64,000 bases of DNA from Sinonovacula constricta. Lineage: Eukaryota > Mollusca > Bivalvia > Cardiida > Solecurtidae. Where the stretch lies: the NCBI GenBank assembly GCA_007844125.1, contig CM017572.1, positions 20,119,934-20,183,933 of the forward strand, given 5' to 3'. This document shows, in pieces, positions 36,501-46,108 of the stretch (the stretch's first letter is position 1; the number at the start of each line of letters is the position of its first letter). A program made the position numbers and the translations under genes. The notes beneath the pieces were generated by a model. It was not told the DNA's origin. It saw only the letters and a program-made list of their open reading frames with translations, and searched no databases.

Positions 36501-39500
36501 CGTCAAATCTTAAGTAAAACCTTATTTTTCGTGATCGAACATAATTGTACAATAATGTTCGTCTAAAGAAAAATCTGGCTAATAAGGTTACTTTATCCAT
36601 GCGTTTTCTGTTTGTTCATCGGCTCCAAACTTCTGGTAGCCGGTTCTTAAAATATTTAAGTGTGATACACCGGTCGCAATAGCTCAGTTGGTAGAGCGTC
36701 GGCTTGCGGATCGGGAGGTCGCAGGTTCGAACCCCGGCCGGGTCAAACCAAAGACTTTAAAGTTTGTAGTAATGGCTTCCCTCCTAACGCTCGGGGCTAA
36801 GGGGACGGCATTACGCCTGACTCGTCGGTGTCAGTATAATGGACCGGCCGGGTTCAGTCCCTGGACACCTCATAAGTGCCCCTGTGCTATAATGATAGAA
36901 GTGTCGCTGCACAGTATCGACAAAAATGCCGGCAAATCCCTAAATCCCTTAAGTGTGATGCGCAGGCAGAGGAATCCCGTTACTGGAGTCGTGTGTTTAG
37001 TACAATGAGATACATTAATGGATAGTCTCCCCTGATTAATCCCTAACTGCAAGTAGGTCCATTCATTTGCTTTACTCGGCCTTTATTCTTGTGCTCTTTG
37101 GATTGTATGTTTACTTACCTGGCTCTCTTGTGATACCCAGGTTAACTATCATTAACAAACACTTCCATTTTCTGTTTTGTGTTAACAAATCTCTATAAGT
37201 ATAAAATGGATTTGAAAATTATATTTATGCAAAAGTAAGAAATTTCACTGTTTTAATTGCAATATCTGCAAAAGAACAGGCGATGAAGTCCAAGTATTTC
37301 AACTATAAGGACCTACTTACTGTTTGGAATACCCCGGATATTATCTAACAAGGGAGACAATTTCCATTTCACCGATGTACCAAACTGGCACACCTTTCAC
37401 ACAAATCTAGGACACAAACAGTGACTGTTAGCGAGAACTGTTACGTTATCCATATCTTGTCTGAAATAGTGGCAATCTATTTTTTTTTCGCTGAATATGT
37501 GGGATATCTCTTTTAAGTTCTCAAGATTAGATCTCAATAAATCTATTTTGTTTGCAAATACTGCAAGTTGATCAAACACAATCTACTGAAGACGTTTAAC
37601 AAATGTTTGTGGTATTACTTTGGATTAAAATTCACATGTGTTAATTTTTTTCTTTGTACAATTTTCAACATAAAAGTGATAAAGTGCAATAATCTAATAT
37701 AAAGCTCCTTTCTTTGTGATGTTGAACGAGCCACTTTTAAAAGCCCAGTTATCCACAAACCGTGTACTTGGTACTTGTAATTAGTTTTAGTTTACCGAAT
37801 GTTCACTGTTTAAAGATGTATATACTGTAGATGTATTAAGATAATCAACGACCATGCCACATATATTTGTTAACCTTGATTACAGTCGGAACTGCAGAAC
37901 CTAAGTGGGCGCTAGTAGTCGCTAGTGTATGTTTGTGTGGAAAGTCACAAAACTGAATCTAAATACAAAATTCTGCCAAAAATAAGTCAAAGTGTGCTAT
38001 TCCAATGATTGTACACTAGGCCATTATGTAATACATATTTGCGTATCAGTCGCATGGTCCGGACTACCTTTTGTTTTATATTTGTACTACTAGTATTAAA
38101 CACTAAAATGCCAAACACTAATTTAAAACCCAAAACTAACCCTTACTTCTCATTAACATAATGGCTAACTGGCGCCTACTAAAAAGCATTTTAACCTGAT
38201 TAAGTATAATATTTTTTAAATACTAAGATGCATGATAAAACTAGTTTAAAATCTTATTAGTTTATAAACGTTTGTCGCAAACAAGTTAAGCTCCTGTACG
38301 ATTTTACGCATTTCTTCTAGAAAAGATTGATGGCACCATTTTCATTTTTCTTCTCGAACGTTTAGATCATCCTACTCATATCTTCAATTGTCTCCCCAGT
38401 ATCTTCGGTAGATTCCGACTGTCGGTCGGAGATATCCGAGATCAGTGTACCAGACGAAAGAGGTACCGGCGGCAAGAGGAGCCGAGCCAAATTTACGCCG
38501 TCAGAACTGAAAGTTCTGCAAGAAACCTTCCGCCGGAAACAAGTCCTGTCTGCCGACGAGATCGAAGCACTAGCGGAGGAAGTAGGACATCCGAAGAAAG
38601 TTGTCACTGTGAGTTAATTATTTCTTCCGAGAACGCATACAGTTTTATAAAAAGTAAAGCTAGGTGTAACCCACATAGTATCTGGTTCCTTGTTCGAGCT
38701 GGTAAAGCTATGTGTAAACGTACATAGCGTCTTGTTTCTTGTTCGAGCTGGTAAAGCTATGTGCAAACGTACATAGTGTCTGGTTCCTTGTTCGAGTTGG
38801 TAAAGCTGTGTAAACGAACATAGTGTCTGGTTCCTTGTTCGAGCTGGTAAAGCTATGTGTACACGCACATAGTGTCTGATTCCTTGTTCGAGCTGGAAAA
38901 GCTATGTGTAAACGTACAGAGTGTCTGGTTCCTTGTTCGAGCTGGTAAAGCTATGTGTAAACGTACATAGTGTCTGGTTCCTTGTTCGAGCTGGTAAAGC
39001 TATGTGTAAACGCACATATTGTCTGGTTCCTAGTTCGGGCTGGTAAAGCTATGTGTAAACGTACATAGTGTTTGGTGCCTTGTTCGAGCTGGTAAAGCTA
39101 TGTGTAAACGTACATAGTGTCTGGTTCCTTGTTCGAGCTGGTAAAGCTATGTGCAAACGTACATAGTGTCTGGTTCCTTGTTCGAGCTGGTAAAGCTATG
39201 TGTAAACGTACATAGTGTCTGGTTCCTTGTTCGAGCTGGTAAAGCTATGTGCAAACGTACATAGTGTCTGGTTCCTTGTTCGAGCAGGTAAAGCTGTGTA
39301 AACGTACATATTGTCTGGCTCCTTGTTGGAGCTGGTAAAGCTATGTGTAAACGTACAGAGTGTCTGGTTCCTTGTTCGAGCTGGTAAAGCTATGTGTAAA
39401 CGTACATATTGTCTGGCTCCTTGTTAGATCGGGTATAACTTGGTGTTAACTTACATGGTGTCTGGCTCCTTGTTTGAGTTGGTAAAGCGAGTCGTTAACG

Positions 39501-42500
39501 TACATAGTGTCTGGCGAATGCTGGTCAACCCGGCACCTGGTAAACTCGGCACTTGGTGAACTCGGCACCGAGAATAGTGAATTCGGCATCCGGTAAACTC
39601 GGCACCTGGTAAACTCGGCACCTGGTGAATTCGGCATCTAGTTAACTCGGCATTTGTATATTTTTATCTCTTTGCTTCTAGACAATTTGGCAATATTTAT
39701 TGTTACACAATGTATGACCTATACTGTTATCTTGGAAATGTCTGTTTGTGAAGAAAGGTGAATTTTCAAAGTAACTTATTACGACCACATTTATCAACAG
39801 ATACAAAATAATTCATTGGCTACTGGCTTAACATTTATTTTTGAATTGAATTAGTTAATATTTTTGTAAGAATTTATCTTTCTATGAAAATTTTATTAAC
39901 ATTTGCACATTTGGTTGTCAGTTATCCATTCCAGTTTCATCTTGGCTGGCGCAAGAACAAGTGACACAGGGAAGCCCATGTGGTGACAGGGTCTCTTCAT
40001 TAACCTCCTCATAATTAGTACCTCACCCCTTCTATGTGTACGGGGAATACATTGTCTAATAGCACCTGGTACCCATTCCATGTATACTAGGAATACACCG
40101 CTGCCATCTTGTTGTTTTAGCAATTTGTGGTGACAGGGTCTCATCATTAACCTCCTCATAATTAGTACCTTACCCCTTCTATGTGTACGGGGAATACATT
40201 GTCTAATAGCACCTGGTACCCCTTCCATGTATACTAGGAGTACACCGCTGTCATCTTGTTATTTTAGCAATTTAAACAAGGTACACACTGAATAACACAT
40301 GATTAAGTACAATACCTTTGATGTTGAGTATACGTAAATTTATTATAAATACAATGCAGATCTATAATATAAGGAATAAATTAATGTGTTTAATAATCTA
40401 CCTTATTTCTTCGTTAATTTTATATTTAATTATTATATTAATCATATATACTTTTTGTAGTTAGTTGTTTTAACTGCTTTTATACACGCATTAGACAATA
40501 TGATATGTGAATTTTTTATTTTTATTTCTATTTTTTATCTTTTTTATTTTTATATATTATTTGCATAATGGTTTATATCTTTAAAAAAAACGAGGTGCCG
40601 AATTCACCAGATTCGTAATGCCGAATTTACCAGGTGCCGAGTTCACCAGGTGCCGAGTTGACTATTTACGCAGGTGCCGAATTCACCAGATGCCGAGTAG
40701 ACTTGATTCCGTGTCTGGCTCCTCATTAAAGCGGGTATAACTAGGTGTAAACGTTCATAGTGTCTGGCTCCTTGTTAGATCGGGTATAACTTGGTGTAAA
40801 CGTACATAGTGTCTGGTTCCTTGTTCGAGCTGGTAAAGCGAGGTGTAAACGTACATAGTGTTTGACGCCTTGTTCGATATATCTAGGTCGTATATATGGA
40901 GGGGCCCTGACTTGTAACTCCACAGCAACTTATCTCGCGGGTTTGAGTCCTGGTTGGGTTGAGAACTTTCATGGTTTGAGCTCCTCCAGATGACTTCTCG
41001 CTGCAAAGCAACGATGATTCTATCTAAACATTTGATAAGGGTATTTCTTATTTAAAACTAGCTGGGCCTTTTCAATACATCCATTATTTTGTAGGCGAGA
41101 TAATTATTAAAAGCACAGCGAACCACGGCGTCCATGCAAACAAACTTATTCGGTGATTTGACCGACAAAGCACCAATGTTTGCTTGTCCGTGTTCATGAT
41201 TGGTTTCTTGCTTGTGTAACCGTGACTGCGTGTGGTTAATCATGCGTGTATCTGTATTTGACTATGAGCGTGAAGGGTGATGTTTGAAGTTCAACTAACA
41301 TCGTTCATCATTTCCAACAGATCTGGTTTCAAAACGCCCGTGCCCGGAGGAAGAAGATGTTACTTCGGAATGTCCCCAGTCCTTCGTGTAACTCCAGACA
41401 GCCAGGTGCATATACTCTTTACATCACTGACATTTGCGATAGGATTTTTATTTTTTGTTTTATTATTATTATTAGGCATAGCGACTATGTTGCGTACTTT
41501 TCTGCAAATAGGAGTTTGGAATTCGATTGCGGCACTACTTGTTGCTGTTGATGCAACATCATATAATAGAATCATATCCGTTACTTATAAAATACGGGTC
41601 AGCAAAATCAATGTGACTCACCTCCTACTAACAAATACTTGTTATTATTCGTATCTAGGTCAGGGGTTTTCCAGCTAACCTGCTTCGTACCGATGATTCT
41701 ACTAAGACATAAATCTTGGTGTCTTCCTCTGTCAATAATTAGCTGCAAGTCTCCATTAGGATCATAATTGTGTCAGTGAACGGTAACAAAAAAGAGTAAC
41801 AAAACAAAACTAAAAAACAACAACAACCCAGATCAAGAGCATAGAAAAAAATAAACGTTTCGCATTTTCCTGCGTTCGCAGTAAGTGTTGGTCAGTAAAA
41901 CCTGATATGCTCTCCTTTAACTCTGCTCTGTTAAAGTACATGCCTAAACCGTCTGGTGCAAAGCAAGTTAGAGAGATTTTGTTTTTAAACAGTATTTTTT
42001 ATATCGCGTTCCCCATTCAACATTCATAAACGTGTACTTTATTTTAGTCTCAGGTAATGTTTTTACAGCATCTGCGTCCAGTGTAAAACAAATAAAATGT
42101 AAGGCATGTCTGCATGATGGCTTTCTGACTTTCAGCGTGCCATTTTAAAAAGAATAACAACAAACAACATTAACGATCTGGTGTCGCAGCAGCCGCTCGA
42201 CTCGTTTCTAGTAAACACCCTTAATGCGAGGGCTCTGTCCCGGTTTTGGCAAAAGATCTTATACGAGAACTTTGTCCAGCTGCCATGCTGTAGTTCTACC
42301 TACCTATCTAGGTGTTGGACGTAAGAACATCACTAAAAGCTTGGTGATCCCCCACGGCCACCATGGTTTGATTGTTGGGACATTTATCTTTCTTTCATAA
42401 TTATTACTGTATTATTTATTGGATGTTCATTGTTTAATACTTTTCTTTTTACTTTGATTGTAGCTGACTCAGCAGGAGGCTCTCCCTGGTCACGTGATCC

Positions 42501-42528
42501 ATGCAGTCCGGCAGAGCCAGGATCGTAG
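33491..42528 (+). CDS. LIM-homeodomain transcription factor, Lhx6/Lhx8/arrowhead-like, 293 residues
   Basis: Six exons (33491-33586, 34230-34411, 35444-35688, 38400-38608, 41321-41405, 42464-42528) join in frame to 882 bases ending in TAG. LIM1 spans residues 38-88 and LIM2 residues 99-150; both keep all eight zinc ligands (C-x2-C-x17/18-H-x2-C-x2-C-x2-C-x18-C-x2-H). The homeodomain is about residues 199-258, opening KRSRAKFTPSELKVLQ, with helix 3 WFQNARARRKK. The LIM2 start GTKCTGCG, then SDWVQRA and FHLECF, and the RAR-x-KK end of helix 3, point to the Lhx6/8/arrowhead group, whose members specify neurons and pattern epithelia; LIM domains recruit LDB cofactors. The protein is divergent and has only a short tail after the homeodomain. 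The start is supported by an in-frame stop upstream. Intron 1 has a GC donor. It is convergent with the transporter gene. Confidence 0.9.
33628..33717 (+). repeat. Three tandem copies of a 29-bp unit
   Basis: Unit starts AATATATATAAAGTGTATAC and ends GAAGGTGAC; copies are nearly identical. It lies 40 bases into intron 1 of the LIM-homeobox gene. Confidence 0.85.
34230..34411 (+). CDS. LIM-homeobox exon 2 (LIM domain 1)
   Basis: Acceptor CAATCTAG, donor GTAGGT, ends in phase 2. Encodes VCDSCKSPIYDNWM to YCKEHYIK, the complete first LIM domain. Confidence 0.9.
35444..35688 (+). CDS. LIM-homeobox exon 3 (LIM domain 2)
   Basis: Acceptor TTCGTACAG, donor GTAAGG, ends in phase 1. Encodes GTKCTGCGEV, FHLECFRCHACGY and IVCKDHM, then an acidic linker. 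Confidence 0.92.
36420..36500 (+). repeat. SINE 3' end fragment
   Basis: CGGCACCGTATGACCTTTTA, AGTGTCATTGTGCTGTAAAA and CCCAAAATGC recur almost unchanged at 59845-59895, so this is the 3' end of another dispersed family. Confidence 0.5.
36669..36948 (+). mobile_element. Full-length tRNA-derived SINE, second copy
   Basis: Target duplication TTAAGTGTGATAC / TTAAGTGTGATGC (36656-36668 and 36949-36961, one mismatch). A box TAGCTCAGTTGG at 36680-36691, B box GGTTCGAACCC at 36724-36734. The body is nearly identical to the copy at 25473. It lies in intron 3 of the LIM-homeobox gene. Confidence 0.9.
38400..38608 (+). CDS. LIM-homeobox exon 4 (linker and homeodomain helices 1-2)
   Basis: Acceptor CTCCCCAG, donor GTGAGT, ends in phase 0. 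Encodes a Ser/Asp linker, then GKRSRAKFTPSELKVLQETF and the helix 2 region EALAEEVGHPKKVVT. Confidence 0.9.
38644..39515 (+). repeat. 49-bp minisatellite, left block
   Basis: About 17 units of 49 bp, each with GAGCTGGTAAAGCTATGTGT, AAACGTACATAGTGTC and TGGTTCCTTGTTC. It starts about 36 bases after the exon 4 donor of the LIM-homeobox gene. Units towards the right become more diverged. Confidence 0.92.
39516..40710. mobile_element. Foldback-like element with tandem-repeat termini, 1195 bp
   Basis: The left end (39516-39655) is a row of 16-bp units such as ACCTGGTAAACTCGGC. The right end (40591-40710) is the same kind of row in inverted orientation, such as GTGCCGAATTCACCAG. The flanks are identical 9-bp copies GTGTCTGGC (39507-39515 and 40711-40719). 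Long inverted termini built from short direct repeats and a 9-bp target duplication are the features of Foldback transposons. The centre is AT-rich and contains two copies of a 147-bp block (39981 and 40128 onwards). No transposase was seen. Confidence 0.75.
40711..40880 (+). repeat. 49-bp minisatellite, right block
   Basis: Three more diverged units of the array resume directly after the Foldback-like insertion. Confidence 0.85.
40885..41030 (+). repeat. SINE fragment
   Basis: CGCGGGTTTGAGTCCTGG (B-box-like) followed by GAGCTCCTCCAGATGACTTC and GATTCTATCTAAACAT, a decayed form of the SINE body seen at 31926. Confidence 0.45.
41321..41405 (+). CDS. LIM-homeobox exon 5 (homeodomain recognition helix)
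   Basis: Acceptor TTCCAACAG, donor GTGCAT. Encodes IWFQNARARRKKMLLR, with W48, F49, N51 and R53 of the homeodomain all present and Gln at position 50. Confidence 0.92.
41650..41800 (+). repeat. SINE body fragment
   Basis: TTTTCCAGCTAACCTGCTTC, GATGATTCTACTAAGACATA and ATCATAATTGTGTCAGTGA match the shared SINE body and its 3' half. Confidence 0.45.
42464..42528 (+). CDS. LIM-homeobox exon 6 (C-terminus)
   Basis: Acceptor GATTGTAG. Encodes ADSAGGSPWSRDPCSPAEPG-Ser and TAG. The Pro/Ser-rich tail is much shorter than in typical Lhx proteins. Confidence 0.8.
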
Positions 42529-43023
42529 TTAAAGGTCAAGAATTAAGCATTGTATTTACTCGTTACCTTTCAAGGACAGATGTATATCAATTTGTCCGTG
42601 TTTCACAGCTGACGTAGATATTATTTGTAAGTTTGAAGAAAACAACATAAACAAAACACTTCACATTATTGTGTCTACTCGTGTTTACTATTTAGAAAAC
42701 GTTATTGACTCTTTCATTTTTTTCAAAGTAAGAGGTTAACCTTCTTTGGTCGGTGGCAAGGTAATGTGTAGAATATGCTGTCCGTGAATCACAACCAAAG
42801 TGACATCCCTTTATAAGGGTGTCACTTTTCTTTGAACATACACCTGTTATTAATTTGTTTGGCTCACTCGTCATATTTAACTGTTTTGTACAAATCACCC
42901 GGGTCTCTCAGCCAAAATAGGTGATTACCAATTTTGTATATACATGTTAATACATCGCTAGACTATTGCTTGTGCTTTCCTTTGAGCTTGCTTCTTTTTC
43001 ATACACTTCATTGAAAATTTGTA

Positions 43024-43029
43024 AATAAA
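43024..43029 (+). terminator. Candidate polyadenylation signal of the LIM-homeobox gene
   Basis: AATAAA about 500 bases after TAG, followed by a TTTTTCATTC and GTGTTATG(T)-rich stretch that would suit a downstream element. The convergent transporter gene ends about 700 bases further right. Confidence 0.5.
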
Positions 43030-43313
43030 CTGTCTTTTTCATTCGTACAGTGTTATGTTTTCCATTTACGTTCTTTTTCTTTTTACAAAATTGCTACCGA
43101 GTGGAGGGACGGGATTGTGTGACCGTTATATGAGATCTTCATGGGAAAGATGCTCCCTGCAAAACCAAGTGATTGCTTATGTTGTTATAGCATTTACACG
43201 GTTAATGGATGATCGAGCTTTTGAGTAATTGTAATAAACAAATCTCAGCAAACAATTACAAGTAATTGTATATTATATGTGATGAAAACATTCTTCCGTC
43301 AAGGGCATATCTG

Positions 43314-43319
43314 TTTATT
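43314..43319 (-). terminator. Candidate polyadenylation signal of the SLC5 transporter gene
   Basis: TTTATT on the plus strand (AATAAA on the minus strand), about 415 bases past the transporter stop codon. Confidence 0.4.
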
Positions 43320-43734
43320 TATTTGCAATATGTTTGAAACAGGTATGATTCGCTTGACAAGCGTCGATGATTTAAAAAAATATACCTTAATGTCGAGCGA
43401 ACGTTCATAAACTCACGTATATATACCAAAATAGGTTCAGGTAGGTCAAATGTACGAGACCGCACATCTACCAATAATACTTCCAAAATTAAAAAAAAAA
43501 AAAAAAGCAAGTGATGTAAAACATTTTATAAAGCATACATATGGCAACAATATATTTATGTATACGCTAGGCAGTGAATTTAGTACCATTTGCAGGAACC
43601 ACAGATTTGAGCTAATGTGTAATATAGGAATACAATTTTATGAAAATGCATTTTTAATTTTATTGAAGTTAGAAAAGTAAATAACTTGAACCACTTTGTC
43701 AATGGCGGCCTGTCGTGCAAACGCTTTACAGCAA

Positions 43735-43964
43735 CTAGCGGTAAAATCCTGTAACGAACGCTACCACGACCATGAGAGCGATGGCTCCACAGTTAAGCAG
43801 TCTGTCTGATGTTTTACTAGTGGTCAGGAACGAGCGAATGTGAGACAAGTCAAATCGTGCCTCGGTCTGATCGCTGAGATGTAGTCCACACAATGTTTTG
43901 AAAAACCTGCGGACCTTAGATGGCGCAGCCTCTTGTGATTCCTCTGGATCGATCTGCAGAAGCG
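43735..43964 (-). CDS. SLC5 terminal exon
   Basis: 230 bases, acceptor CTTCGCAG, stop TAG complementary to 43735-43737. Encodes the FFKTLCGL segment and the last membrane helix. Confidence 0.9.
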
Positions 43965-46005
43965 CTGCGAAGCAAAGGAACATGAAAATATATGATAAGC
44001 AAATGGCAGAAAATAGAAGCATACAACATGAAAATGCAATAACTCGTTTATTAGAATACGGTATATTCAAAATTAATCACAGCTGTCAAGCTAGACTACA
44101 ATATCTTCAAAATGTATAACATAAAGTATACAGAATACGTAATATTAGAAATATAACACATTTCACTTATTAGAATTAATGTTATTCGAAATGTATCGTT
44201 TCTCGCTTACTAGGAATCGGTTATTCAAAAGGTATCCTATCTCATTTATTTGAAAACAGTTTATTAATAATGCACATCATCTCGCTTAGAATTCAAAATG
44301 ATTACTTAAGGCTTATTAGAATTCTTTTATTCAAAACATGTCACATATTGCTTAAAAGAATGTCGTTTATATAAAATGTATCACACCTAGCTTTCTAAAG
44401 TTTAGTTTGTTCGAAATATATCACCACTTGCTTATTAGCATGCAGTTTGTTCGAAATGTGTCACAACTCTCTTATTAGAATTCGGTTTATTCGAAATGTA
44501 TCAAATCTCACTTATAAATGTTTTTATTCGAATTGCATAACATCCCGACGCTTATTATTCGAATACAGTTTAAATGTAAAACTTTCTGTTTATCAGAATA
44601 CGACCCATTTAAAGTTTGTTTCATATCTTGCCTTATGAAAATGATTTAGTCGCAATTATAACAATAAATAGAATACGATATATTTAAAATGTATCTCTTG
44701 TATCTCTGAACGCTAAATAGAATGCGATCCATTGGAAATCTACCATATCTTTCCTATCAGAATACAGTTTATTCGATATTTCGACATGTTTAATAAATGT
44801 TTCAATACGGCTTACTCGAATATATCAAAAATATCTCGATGAATAAAATACGATCCATTTGAAATGTATCATATACCCCTTATTAGACCAGTTTAATTCG
44901 AAATGTATCTCATTTCGTTTAATAAAATACAATTAATTCCGCATGGATCATATCTCGCTTAGTAGAAAAAAGTTTATACAAAGTGCTATACATATCGCTC
45001 ATTACAGTACAGTTATTCGAAATGTACCATTTCTCGCTTATGCGAATACGAAATAAATCACAACCCGATTATTAGAATACAAAATATTTAAAATGCATCG
45101 TATCCCATATTACAGTTTATTCGGAATTTAATAAGTCTTGCTTATCAGAAAGTACCATCTATTTGAAATGCATTTTGGAATAGCTTTTCGAATAGACATT
45201 TTTTTTCGAGACGTATCACATCTCGCTTTTAAAATGTGGTACATTCGAAATAGATTACTGCTCGTTTATTCAAGCACGGATCATTTGAAAAGTATTATAT
45301 TTTCTAATTAGTACACGGTTAACTCGAATTTATCAGATACTATTTTTTCAAGAATGTGTTGTTTATAGTAACTGAATATTAAATACAAATATTAAAACAT
45401 GCATAAATTGGAACAATTTTGCAGTTCACTCACATAACGATTTCTTCACTGAATGGTCGGGTGGGTGAGCCATATTATAGATATTTGGTCCATCCTCGAC
45501 GTCAAGCATGTCATCTTCGTCTTCTTCTTCCTCCTTTTCCTCCGGTCGATGCTTTGTCCACCAGGTTAAACCTTGCAACTAGCAAGACACAAACATAAAC
45601 ATACATGATATGTACTCGACCCCTCCTCAAAACAATGTCACAACCCGTCCTTTCAATCACAAACATTTCTTTCAAGCAAATATATCAGGTCCAGGGATAA
45701 ATAAATCTGTACTACAAACACAACTGACCTGTTCCTCAGAACGAGGCTGGGTCACGAGACTGATGACGACAATCATGATGGCGGTAAAGAGCAGCTGACT
45801 CTGGACGAAATAGCTGAAGTGTATCTTGGACAGGAAGTGGGGTCTGGTGTCCTCCTCACCACAAGGGGGTGCCTGGCAAGGATGGCAACCGTTAGGATAG
45901 TAACACAGAACGACATTAAAAAAAAAAAAGTGATATAAAGTTTTTTTCCCTTTTTTAACAGTAGGTTTTTTGTTGTAGTTTATCCCGGACTTATATTTTC
46001 TAGGT

Positions 46006-46046
<41 letters not shown>

Positions 46047-46049
46047 AAC

Positions 46050-46108
<59 letters not shown>

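Noticed and set aside
38614..39637. Frames with repeated LYQLEQGTRHYVRLH-type peptides on the minus strand
   Set aside because: Products of the 49-bp minisatellite.
41277..41678. 133-codon frame covering the homeobox exon 5
   Set aside because: It is in a different frame from the homeodomain and reads through the intron; the true product is IWFQNARARRKK in the spliced frame.
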